The translations under genes were made by a program, and so were the position numbers. Source: CAZEGV01 sp964511645 (GTDB lineage Bacteria > Bacteroidota > Bacteroidia > Cytophagales > JAAEPT01). From it: a stretch of 7,101 bases of DNA. Numbering within the stretch: the stretch's first letter is position 1; every line of letters begins with the position of its first letter. This document shows, piece after piece, positions 1 through 4,917 of this stretch. The notes under the pieces are model-generated. The model did not search any database, had not been told where the DNA came from, and saw nothing but the letters and a program-made list of their open reading frames with translations. The stretch is taken from contig CAZEGV010000091.1 of the NCBI GenBank assembly GCA_964511645.1, positions 1 to 7,101 of the forward strand, in the 5' to 3' direction.

Positions 1-4
1 TAGC

Positions 5-38
5 ATAAAGATACAAAATTTTGGAAAAATAAACTACT
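5..38 (+). repeat. Direct repeat, copy A (34 bp, partner at 2683-2716)
   Basis: Bases 5-38 match 2683-2716 at 32 of 34 positions in the same orientation. The two differences (T21 against C2699, T30 against C2708) both fall at third codon positions and are synonymous (Phe TTT/TTC, Asn AAT/AAC) in the KDTKFWKNKLL frame. That suggests descent from one coding sequence rather than a non-coding repeat. After base 38 copy A carries about 5 extra bases, then weaker similarity resumes for about 12 bases. Confidence 0.8.
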
Positions 39-146
39 CACCTTGCAACGGTCTTGATTTTTTTTCGGAAAAATCGGGAACAAAAAGCCCGACCGCATGA
101 GCCGTCCTTTTGGCGAATGTGGAAACGCCCAAGTAGTTATTATTAA
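5..146 (+). pseudogene. Frameshifted 3' remnant of an unidentified gene (copy A)
   Basis: This is a broken coding remnant that I cannot assign to a family. Bases 7-39 read KDTKFWKNKLL, matching a peptide encoded at 2685-2717. The frame has TAG at 1-3 just upstream and TGA at 55-57. Allowing a shift of frame near base 40, the other copy's continuation LAMIL is matched by LATVL (42-56), and that frame then stays open to TAA at 144-146, ending RPHEPSFWRMWKRPSSYY. Such a basic, Trp-rich end would fit the tail of a transposase, but that is inference only. The original frame also stays open from 58 to TAA at 148-150, so the true ancestral tail is uncertain. No start codon or intact domain is visible, and upstream sequence lies outside the window. 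Confidence 0.35.
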
Positions 147-205
147 ATAATTTATCCTAGCAACCTCTTAAAGGTAAAATGGTGTAAGAATTGCTATATT
201 GCAAA

Positions 206-739
206 ATGCTAAAAAAGCACTATCAAATATTAGGCCTCACTAGAAAAGCGACAAAAAATCAAATCAAAAAGGCTTACCGTAAGAAGGCGATGTTTTATCA
301 CCCTGATCGTAATTCTAGTCCCGCTGCTGAGCAAAAATTTATAGATATTAATATCTCTTATGAGATATTAATGGATTATATAGAAGGTGGTTCTCCTACT
401 TATACCCAAATTTCACAAGAAGACTATAAAAAGACGACATATTACCAAAATACCCGATTTACTATTGCTGAAATGGAAGAAGCTTGGGCAAAACAAAGAG
501 CCAAAGCACGAAAAAAATATGAAGATTATCTGAGTTTACCTTGGTATTCGCTAGCTAAACTTGGGGAATATTTTTTGCATGGATTTGTAGGGGTAGTTTT
601 TTTAACAATAGTAGTGCCACTATTCTTAGCAGGAGTATTTATAATTATAGTATCTAAAGAGTGGCTAGCTCCAGGAGTTATATTAATAAGTTTTTCTCTT
701 TTTGGTGGATATAGCTTATATTCGATGTATAAACGATGA
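206..739 (+). CDS. Membrane-anchored J-domain (DnaJ-like) protein
   Basis: Probable DnaK co-chaperone held in the membrane. The 177-residue protein opens with a J domain (about residues 4-58): HYQILGL, a basic helix II and the essential HPD tripeptide at residues 32-34, the motif that stimulates Hsp70 ATPase. A charged helix with EMEEAWAKQRAKARKK follows. Two hydrophobic segments close the protein (about 125-149 and 155-175), split by SKEWL and ending in YKR. The Gly/Phe, zinc-finger and C-terminal substrate domains of true DnaJ are absent, so this is a class C J protein. An upstream in-frame TTG at 191 would add five residues; ATG 206 is preferred because it places the J domain at the usual distance from the start. 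The stop overlaps the lemA start (ATGA at 736-739), implying coupled translation and a shared role with LemA/TPM. Its client is unknown. Confidence 0.88.
   Translation: MLKKHYQILGLTRKATKNQIKKAYRKKAMFYHPDRNSSPAAEQKFIDINISYEILMDYIEGGSPTYTQISQEDYKKTTYYQNTRFTIAEMEEAWAKQRAKARKKYEDYLSLPWYSLAKLGEYFLHGFVGVVFLTIVVPLFLAGVFIIIVSKEWLAPGVILISFSLFGGYSLYSMYKR
347..372. repeat. Perfect 11-bp inverted repeat inside the J-domain gene
   Basis: ATTAATATCTC (347-357) and GAGATATTAAT (362-372) are perfect inverted copies around the loop TTAT. The left arm is also part of a 14-bp palindrome, AGATATTAATATCT (343-356). The stem is AT-rich and lies in codons for the end of the J domain, with no T-run after it, so it does not look like a terminator. 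It may be chance or an mRNA hairpin affecting decay or translation. Confidence 0.55.
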
Positions 740-1314
740 AAACAATATTAAAATTAACATTACTAGGATTTGTAGCCTCATTATTAAGCTCATGTGGCTA
801 CAATGCAATGGTAGAAAAAGATGAAAGTGTAAAGGCACAATGGGGACAAGTACAAAATGTTTACCAACGTAGAGCTGATCTTATTCCTAATTTAGTACGA
901 ACGGTAAAAGGAGCTGCTGCTCACGAAAACGAAACTTTAGTAGCAGTAACTGAAGCAAGAGCAAAAGCAACTTCTGTTAATATAGATGCTTCTAAACTCA
1001 CGCCAGCTGCTATCAAAAGATTTCAATCGGCACAAGATGGACTTACTGCTGCTCTGTCTAAATTATTAGTCGTAATTGAAAAATACCCAGACCTTAAGGC
1101 AAACGAAAACTTCTTACAGCTACAAGGGCAGCTTGAAAGCACAGAAAACAGAATTACTGTAGAGCGAATGAGGTTTAACGATACGGTAAAGGAATATAAT
1201 TCATACATTAGAAAAATTCCACAAATCATTGTAGCAAGAATTACTGGTTTTGATGAAAGAGGGTATTTTGAATCTGATAAAAAAGCAGAAAAAGTTCCTG
1301 AAGTAGAATTCTAA
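736..1314 (+). CDS. lemA: LemA family lipoprotein
   Basis: LemA-family envelope protein of 192 residues, a normal family length. The N-terminus is a lipoprotein signal, MKTILK plus a hydrophobic stretch ending in the lipobox LSSC (residues 17-20), so Cys20 would be lipidated and the mature protein membrane-anchored on the periplasmic side. The family hallmark follows: QWGQVQNVYQRRADLIPNLV and then TVKGAAAHENETL. The rest is helical, with the conserved ESTENRITVERMRFNDTVKEYN block and a C-terminal FDERGYFES. The molecular role of LemA is not established; it recurs next to TPM-domain genes, as here. Its ATG overlaps the J-protein stop by 4 bases, and the tandem TAATAA (1312-1317) ends it 5 bases before the next gene. 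Confidence in family is high, in function low. Confidence 0.95.
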   Translation: MKTILKLTLLGFVASLLSSCGYNAMVEKDESVKAQWGQVQNVYQRRADLIPNLVRTVKGAAAHENETLVAVTEARAKATSVNIDASKLTPAAIKRFQSAQDGLTAALSKLLVVIEKYPDLKANENFLQLQGQLESTENRITVERMRFNDTVKEYNSYIRKIPQIIVARITGFDERGYFESDKKAEKVPEVEF

Positions 1315-1319
1315 TAAAG

Positions 1320-1745
1320 ATGTTTTCCGAGGAATCTCTTACTTATCTTGAGCAAATTATTGTAGACTCAGAACTACAAACTAGTGCCGAAATTCGCATT
1401 AGGCTAGAGAATTATTGTCCTAAAGATGTGATGAGCCGAGCATTAGAGGTTTTTGAAGAACTCGATATGCACAAGACACAATTACAAAATGGAGTGTTGT
1501 TTTACCTTTCTATTGAGGATAAGCGGTTCTCTATTTTGGGTGATAAAGGTATTCATCAATTAGTACATCAAGTGTTTTGGGATGAAATCCGAGACAATGC
1601 TTTAAGGTTTTTTAAAATAGATAAATACACAGAAGGCTTGGAGTTTGCGATTAAACAAGTGCTTAATCAAGCAATCAAGCACTTCCCGTATCAAAAAGGA
1701 GATATTAATGAACTACCAAATGAGATTAGTGTCTACAAGCATTAA
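1320..1745 (+). CDS. TPM-domain protein, soluble (TLP18.3/Psb32/MOLO-1 family)
   Basis: A 141-residue protein made almost wholly of one TPM domain. Visible family marks are the early TSAEIRIRLENYC segment, the strand QNGVLFYLSIEDKRFSILGDKGI, and the helix with FWDEIRDNALRFFK followed by YTEGLEFAIKQVLNQ. It has no signal peptide or membrane segment, so it should be cytoplasmic, unlike the next gene. Plant members have been linked to photosystem II repair and phosphatase activity; whether bacterial members are enzymes is unsettled. It starts 5 bases after lemA with a poor ribosome site, suggesting translation by re-initiation. Its last 38 bases overlap the following gene. A LemA gene followed by a short and a long TPM gene is a recurrent bacterial arrangement. 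Confidence 0.88.
   Translation: MFSEESLTYLEQIIVDSELQTSAEIRIRLENYCPKDVMSRALEVFEELDMHKTQLQNGVLFYLSIEDKRFSILGDKGIHQLVHQVFWDEIRDNALRFFKIDKYTEGLEFAIKQVLNQAIKHFPYQKGDINELPNEISVYKH
1657..1684. repeat. 8-bp inverted repeat upstream of the second TPM gene start
   Basis: AAGTGCTT (1657-1664) and AAGCACTT (1677-1684) are perfect inverted copies with a 12-base loop. They lie in the end of the first TPM gene, about 10 bases before the AAAGGAGA ribosome site of the next gene. An mRNA hairpin here could affect access to that site, but this is only inference. Confidence 0.4.
1695..1702 (+). promoter_or_regulatory. Shine-Dalgarno-like site AAAGGAGA of the second TPM gene
   Basis: AAAGGAGA lies 5 bases before ATG 1708 and is the clearest ribosome-binding site in the window. 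It decides the start of the exported TPM protein: the in-frame ATG at 1645 has no such site and would bury the signal peptide behind extra charged residues, while ATG 1720 is too far away. The site is inside the previous reading frame. Confidence 0.65.
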
Positions 1746-2478
1746 GCGAGCTTTTATATTGCTCCTACTCTGCTATGGTGGCGTTGCCTCATCGGCTATT
1801 GTTGTGCCTGATAAACCCAGCCCTGCAAAATTGGTCAATGATTTTACACATACACTGTCACAACCTGAGAGGGAAAACTTAGAAGCCAAGCTAGTGGCTT
1901 ATGATGACTCTACATCTACACAAATCTTGGTGGTTATTGTAGCGACTACAGGCTATGAAGACATCGCGATGTACGCTACTGAAATTGGACAAAAATGGGG
2001 GGTAGGGCAAGAAAAAGAAGATAATGGGGTAGTGATTGTTGTTGCGATAGATGATCGTAAAACCTTTATTGCAACAGGTTATGGTGTAGAGTATTTGCTT
2101 ACTGATTTTCAATCTAAACGTATTGTAGATCGCATTATGATTCCGTATTTTAGAACAGGAAAATACTATCAAGGTATTGATGCAGCTATCGATAGAATGT
2201 TTTATCTTTTCTCAGGAGAGTTTGAAGCAGTAGATGATGAGCTTCATGAGTCTAGCCCATCATCAGCTTTTGTGATTTTAATCATTATTTTGATTGTGAT
2301 TTTTATTCTATCACGATTTTCTCGTGGTGGCATACGTGTAATTAATACCTTACCTCATGACCCAAATCCGTATGTGAGACGAAGAAGAACTTCAAACTGG
2401 CATAATCGTGGTGGCGGTGGTTTTAGTGGCTTTGGTGGAGGTAGCTTTGGTGGCGGAGGAGCTGGAGGAAGTTGGTGA
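1708..2478 (+). CDS. Exported TPM-domain protein with glycine-rich tail (YgcG-like)
   Basis: A 256-residue envelope protein of the YgcG type. Residues 12-30 form a signal sequence (KRAFILLLLCYGGVASSA), probably cut after Ala30. The TPM domain follows (about 34-170), starting VPDKPSPAKLVNDF and containing STQILVVIVATTGYED, the GQKWGVGQEKEDNGVVIVVAIDDRK core cut by strands, and TGYGVEYLLTD. A single hydrophobic segment at about 187-202 is followed by a basic RRRR stretch and a tail of Gly/Phe/Ser repeats ending GAGGSW, a classic ending for this family. The layout implies a periplasmic TPM domain, one membrane pass and a cytoplasmic tail. The start overlaps the previous gene by 38 bases. It is the last gene of the J-lemA-TPM-TPM unit. 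The biochemical role is unknown. Confidence 0.92.
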   Translation: MNYQMRLVSTSIKRAFILLLLCYGGVASSAIVVPDKPSPAKLVNDFTHTLSQPERENLEAKLVAYDDSTSTQILVVIVATTGYEDIAMYATEIGQKWGVGQEKEDNGVVIVVAIDDRKTFIATGYGVEYLLTDFQSKRIVDRIMIPYFRTGKYYQGIDAAIDRMFYLFSGEFEAVDDELHESSPSSAFVILIIILIVIFILSRFSRGGIRVINTLPHDPNPYVRRRRTSNWHNRGGGGFSGFGGGSFGGGGAGGSW

Positions 2479-2560
2479 TATTGTATAATATGAAAACATA
2501 GCTTTTGTGATGTCTTATTTGTCGGTTTATTTTTTTAATGTAAATTACAAATAGTGAAAA

Positions 2561-2605
2561 ATACAAAACCTAAAACATTTTGTATCGTTTTTTCGGGATA
2601 AAACG
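2561..2605. repeat. Two adjacent inverted repeats after the TPM unit
   Basis: ATACAAAA (2561-2568) pairs with TTTTGTAT (2578-2585) around a 9-base loop. It is followed directly by CGTTTT (2586-2591) paired with AAAACG (2600-2605) around an 8-base loop. They lie 83 bases past the TPM stop, just before copy B. They might be a weak transcript end or an edge of the old element; stems are AT-rich, so neither role is secure. Confidence 0.35.
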
Positions 2606-2798
2606 TTTAGCGGGGTCGTTGTGGTTCATTAGAGTAAATCACAAAATCGAGTTAACATATAAAAACGGAAAGTTTGAAATCAATAAAGATACAAAATTCT
2701 GGAAAAACAAACTACTTGCGATGATCTTAGGTTGTCCTGACAGCCAGCTGAGAAGAGCAGGAAGACTCGGGCTACTCAAGAGATTTTTATTAACACAC
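2580..2798 (+). pseudogene. Remnant of the same unidentified gene (copy B)
   Basis: An open stretch without a good start (only TTG at 2580) that encodes LAGSLWFIRVNHKIEL, then YKNGKFEINKDTKFWKNKLL, then AMIL. The segment 2685-2717 encodes the same KDTKFWKNKLL peptide as copy A. After about 2730 the two copies diverge: copy B reads GCPDSQLRRAGRLGLLKRFLL, with a higher GC content, while copy A reads IFFRKNREQK. One of the two therefore has foreign or rearranged sequence after the shared part. The frame stays open into nadD on the other strand, where it is only the shadow of that gene. I do not recognise the family. A transposase-derived piece is a reasonable guess for a short, repeated, start-less fragment, but unproven. 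Confidence 0.35.
2683..2716 (+). repeat. Direct repeat, copy B (34 bp, partner at 5-38)
   Basis: Matches bases 5-38 at 32 of 34 positions in the same orientation, the two differences being synonymous third-position changes. The copies lie about 2.68 kb apart and enclose the whole J-lemA-TPM-TPM unit. Confidence 0.8.
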
Positions 2799-2799
2799 C

Positions 2800-3375
2800 C
2801 TATAAATACAAACCTTTTTCTTCTATCCTATCTTTCACTACATCCGACACCAAAAAACGGATGTTTTTTCCCGATTGTATCTGTTTACGAATATACGTAG
2901 CAGAAATGTCTAATAAAGGCACTTGCAAAACGTGAATACTTGGGTGATTTTGATACTTTTTAGGCATCACATAATGAGGACGAGGAAAAATAATTACTTC
3001 ATAATATTTAAGTATTGCTTCATAGTTTTTCCATTTATGAAGATCCCCAAGATTATCGCTTCCCATGATAATAGAAAACTCATAAGAAGGAAATTGCTCT
3101 TTGAGTTGTGTAAGTGTATCAATCGTATAACTAGGTTTGGGCATAGAAAATTCAATGTTTGATACGTCCAATTGAGGGCTATCCTCAATTGCCATTTTGA
3201 TTAAATCATAACGATCAAACTCATGTAAAAGCGATTTTTTTTCTTTAAAAGGATTTTGAGGAGACACCACAAACCAAACTCTATCAATACTGGGCTGATT
3301 GGCAATAGTGTTGGCAATAATAAGATGTCCTACATGTACGGGATTAAACGAACCAAAAAATAAAGCAATTTTCAT
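2800..3375 (-). CDS. nadD: Nicotinate-nucleotide adenylyltransferase
   Basis: Joins nicotinic acid mononucleotide and ATP to give deamido-NAD in cytoplasmic NAD synthesis. The 191-residue protein is of family length. It begins with the nucleotidyltransferase loop GSFNPVHVGH (residues 8-17), which holds the two ATP-binding histidines (His14, His17). The substrate-binding PSYTIDTL segment lies mid-protein, then IIMGSDNLGDLHKWKNY, and the second signature ISATYIR (157-163), the family's ISSTxIR with Ala in place of Ser. Its ATG overlaps the gmk stop (ATGA on the minus strand, 3375-3372), so translation is probably coupled. It is the last gene of the sigma-anti-sigma-gmk-nadD unit, and its 3' end faces the plus-strand TPM unit. 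The function is secure. Confidence 0.97.
   Translation of the reverse strand: MKIALFFGSFNPVHVGHLIIANTIANQPSIDRVWFVVSPQNPFKEKKSLLHEFDRYDLIKMAIEDSPQLDVSNIEFSMPKPSYTIDTLTQLKEQFPSYEFSIIMGSDNLGDLHKWKNYEAILKYYEVIIFPRPHYVMPKKYQNHPSIHVLQVPLLDISATYIRKQIQSGKNIRFLVSDVVKDRIEEKGLYL
2841..2869 (+). terminator. Candidate plus-strand intrinsic terminator inside nadD
   Basis: CATCCG (2841-2846) and CGGATG (2858-2863) form a perfect 6-bp stem with an 11-base loop, followed at once by six T (2864-2869). An alternative stem, AAAAAAC with GTTTTTT (2852-2858 with 2863-2869), uses the same bases. The T-run points to the end of plus-strand transcripts, that is, readthrough from the TPM unit about 360 bases upstream. 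It lies antisense to the end of nadD, so it could also be fortuitous codon sequence. Confidence 0.4.
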
Positions 3376-3938
3376 CTGTCCAAAAATGATTGAACTACTT
3401 CTACGGCACTTATTACGGCTTTTTCAAGTATCTCGTTGAGTACCACCACATCAAATCGCTCTTCGTATTTCATTTCTTCTTCTACCCGACCCATTCTCAT
3501 TCGAATATTTTCTTCATTTTCGGTTGCTCGGTCTCTAAGGCGTTTTTCAAGTACTGCTTTTGAGGGTACTTTTACATATATAGCTAAGGCTTTTTCACCA
3601 TATATTTTTTTGAGGTTCACGCCACCTTTTACATCCACGTCAAATAACACATCATGACCCTTTGCCCATAACCGTTCTACTTCCTCTTTGAGTGTGCCAT
3701 AATACCTACCTGGATATACTTCTTCAAATTCGGCAAAATCCTCATAGCCAATTTTTTTTTCAAATTCTTTTTTTGTAAAAAAATAATACTCTTTTCCGTG
3801 TACTTCTGCTCCACGTGGCTCACGAGTAGTGACCGAAATAGAAAATTCTAGTTGAGGGATTTGTTTGACCAACTCCTTTACAATCGAAGTTTTTCCCGAT
3901 CCAGATGGTGCTGAAAAAATAATTAATTTACCCGACAT
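3372..3938 (-). CDS. gmk: Guanylate kinase
   Basis: Phosphorylates GMP to GDP with ATP in the cytoplasm, an essential purine step that also feeds (p)ppGpp and cyclic-di-GMP pools. The 188-residue protein has the P-loop APSGSGKTS at residues 10-18, the GMP-binding SVTTREPRGAEVHGKEYYF block (about 35-53), a FEEVYPGRYYGT segment in the GMP-binding lobe, the DVLFDVDVKGG strand with the acidic pair, and the lid arginines RLRDRATE and IRMRMGR. The end ALxxV-type helix is normal. The start ATG lies inside the last codons of the anti-sigma gene (11-base overlap) and the stop overlaps nadD by 4 bases, so it is tied to both neighbours by translation. Few doubts about function. Confidence 0.97.
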   Translation of the reverse strand: MSGKLIIFSAPSGSGKTSIVKELVKQIPQLEFSISVTTREPRGAEVHGKEYYFFTKKEFEKKIGYEDFAEFEEVYPGRYYGTLKEEVERLWAKGHDVLFDVDVKGGVNLKKIYGEKALAIYVKVPSKAVLEKRLRDRATENEENIRMRMGRVEEEMKYEERFDVVVLNEILEKAVISAVEVVQSFLDR

Positions 3939-4221
3939 CTTCTGATTGGATTGTTTTTTTTATTTTATTTTTCAATCTTTCTGGACAACATTTTCGATTT
4001 AGTTTATCTCTAACTGCCTTTAATAGTTTCTGCTCTATATTGTATTTACTCATGCAAGGTTTACAACCATTGGCATGAGATTTAAAAAAATCTTTTTCCT
4101 CAGCAGTAGCCTCACCATCTAATATTACTGGTACGAGATCTGCTAGTTTTTGGCAATTCCCATTCTCACAGGGTTTGCAAGTAATCCCCAATATTCGTTT
4201 TATATAATTAAGAAATCCCAT
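3928..4221 (-). CDS. Soluble zinc-binding anti-sigma factor (RsrA-like, ZAS domain)
   Basis: A 97-residue protein likely to bind and silence the ECF sigma factor encoded just before it. It has the ZAS signature: His49-x3-Cys53-x2-Cys56 (SHANGCKPC), with Cys23 exactly 25 residues before the His, the spacing known from RsrA. No membrane segment follows, so it is a cytoplasmic anti-sigma. Further cysteines are unusual: a second CKPC at 15-18, and a Cys-Cys pair at 78-79 within CCPERLKNKIK, a motif also near the end of RsrA-type proteins. Thiol or zinc loss is therefore the most plausible release signal, though this is inferred. It starts 2 bases after the sigma stop and overlaps gmk by 11 bases. 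A general zf-HC2 regulator of another kind is possible but less likely. Confidence 0.85.
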   Translation of the reverse strand: MGFLNYIKRILGITCKPCENGNCQKLADLVPVILDGEATAEEKDFFKSHANGCKPCMSKYNIEQKLLKAVRDKLNRKCCPERLKNKIKKTIQSEDVG

Positions 4222-4223
4222 AC

Positions 4224-4805
4224 TTATTTTACGTAACCCATTTTAGTCGCATACTCATTTAGTTTTCCTTTCAGAAGATTCCTAGCCCTGTGTAACCTAG
4301 AGCGAACCGTTCCTACTGGAATATCTAATATTTTAGCCATTTCTTCATATTTGAAACCTTCCAAATCAGAAAGAATAATAATTGTTCTGAAATCTACATC
4401 TAAGGAGTTTAATGCCATCGTGATTTCATCCCCCATCATTTCTTTCACAGTATCTACACGCAAATCAACGGTGGCTTCTATCTCTGTATTGTCCGAATTA
4501 TAATAGTTTTCTACTTCGTTATAATCAACTTTGGTTGGCTGTTTACTTTTTTTTCTGAAGTCATTAATGAAGCTATTCTTTAATATCCTAAACATCCAAG
4601 CCTTGGCATTAGTTCCTTGTTGGTAAGAATCAAAAAAACGATAGGCCTTCATATAAGTCTCCTGTACCAAATCATTGGCATCATCTTCCCCCTGTGTCAA
4701 TCGATAAGCAAAGTTATACAGCGCATCAATATGAGGCATTAGCTCTGCCTCAAATAAAGCGTCTTTGTTTTTCTTCTCTTGGGGTGGGCTTAATACTGTT
4801 GACAT
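4224..4805 (-). CDS. ECF RNA polymerase sigma factor (sigma-70 family, RpoE/SigR-like)
   Basis: Extracytoplasmic-function sigma factor of 193 residues, which would direct RNA polymerase to a set of stress promoters. Sigma region 2 covers about residues 24-88: DALYNFAYRLTQGEDDANDLVQET cut by the core-binding helix, then AWMFRILKNSFINDFRKK, which binds the -10 element. An acidic linker (about 95-125) follows. Region 4 (about 128-183) has the helix-turn-helix KYEEMAKILDIPVGTVRSRLHRAR that reads the -35 element. Region 3 and region 1.1 are missing, as expected for ECF type. The anti-sigma gene follows after 2 bases. The start ATG 4805 leaves about 22 residues before region 2; no better start is evident. 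Its regulon is unknown, and self-activation is common in this class. Confidence 0.94.
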   Translation of the reverse strand: MSTVLSPPQEKKNKDALFEAELMPHIDALYNFAYRLTQGEDDANDLVQETYMKAYRFFDSYQQGTNAKAWMFRILKNSFINDFRKKSKQPTKVDYNEVENYYNSDNTEIEATVDLRVDTVKEMMGDEITMALNSLDVDFRTIIILSDLEGFKYEEMAKILDIPVGTVRSRLHRARNLLKGKLNEYATKMGYVK

Positions 4806-4810
4806 CTACG

Positions 4811-4818
4811 CAAATGTA
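4811..4818 (-). promoter_or_regulatory. Candidate -7 box (TAnnTTTG type) of the sigma operon
   Basis: On the minus strand TACATTTG fits the Bacteroidota housekeeping -7 consensus TAnnTTTG fully. It ends only 5 bases before the sigma ATG, so a transcript starting from it would have almost no leader. No clear TTG-type -33 element is seen at the expected distance upstream, which lowers confidence. The 88-112 base gap here (4806-4917) must also hold the promoter of the divergent glycosyltransferase pair, for which the only near match is TTTATTTG (4846-4853). Confidence 0.35.
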
Positions 4819-4917
4819 AAAAAATATAAGACTTCTTAGCCTAGTTTTATTTGAAATCGTTAAAATATTTTACTGATTTTAATTGATAGTCTGTTGATTT
4901 ATTCAAAACTTCGTAGG

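Larger units (their letters stand above)
2479..2799. other. Gene-free gap between convergent transcription units
   Basis: This 321-base stretch separates the plus-strand TPM unit from the 3' end of nadD on the minus strand. It holds no convincing intact gene. It contains AT-rich inverted repeats (2561-2585 and 2586-2605), copy B of the flanking remnant, and a more GC-rich patch at about 2730-2780 with a small hairpin (2730-2735 with 2740-2745). I see no strong T-run terminator here for either strand. Confidence 0.7.

Noticed and set aside
24..146. Possible structured RNA: outer pairing AACTACT/AGTAGTT, CGGTC/GACCG, and hairpins GATTTTT/AAAAATC and GGCG/CGCC
   Set aside because: The pairings are short and no known riboswitch or ribozyme motif is recognised; the synonymous-change pattern shared with copy B points to decayed coding sequence instead.
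191..205. TTG at 191 as start of the J-domain gene
   Set aside because: It adds only MLYCK before the ATG at 206, with no ribosome site; ATG 206 sets the J domain at its usual position.
1645..1707. ATG 1645 as start of the exported TPM gene
   Set aside because: It would place 21 charged residues before the signal peptide and lacks the AAAGGAGA site that precedes ATG 1708.
2730..2745. GC-richer hairpin GGTTGT/ACAGCC as terminator
   Set aside because: No T-run follows on either strand, and the stem is only 6 bp with one G-T pair.
2799..2900. Continuation of the copy B open frame into 2900
   Set aside because: This part is antisense to the well-supported nadD gene and its peptide has no family features.
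2923..3657. Short open frames on the plus strand across nadD and gmk, and minus-strand frames at 1023-1229, 1891-2172 and 2994-3188
   Set aside because: They are shadows of recognised genes, with no domain, start context or conservation clue of their own.
4894..4917. TTG at 4894 as start of the family 2 glycosyltransferase
   Set aside because: The ATG at 4918 begins directly before the conserved N-terminal strand; the extra residues are not needed by the fold.
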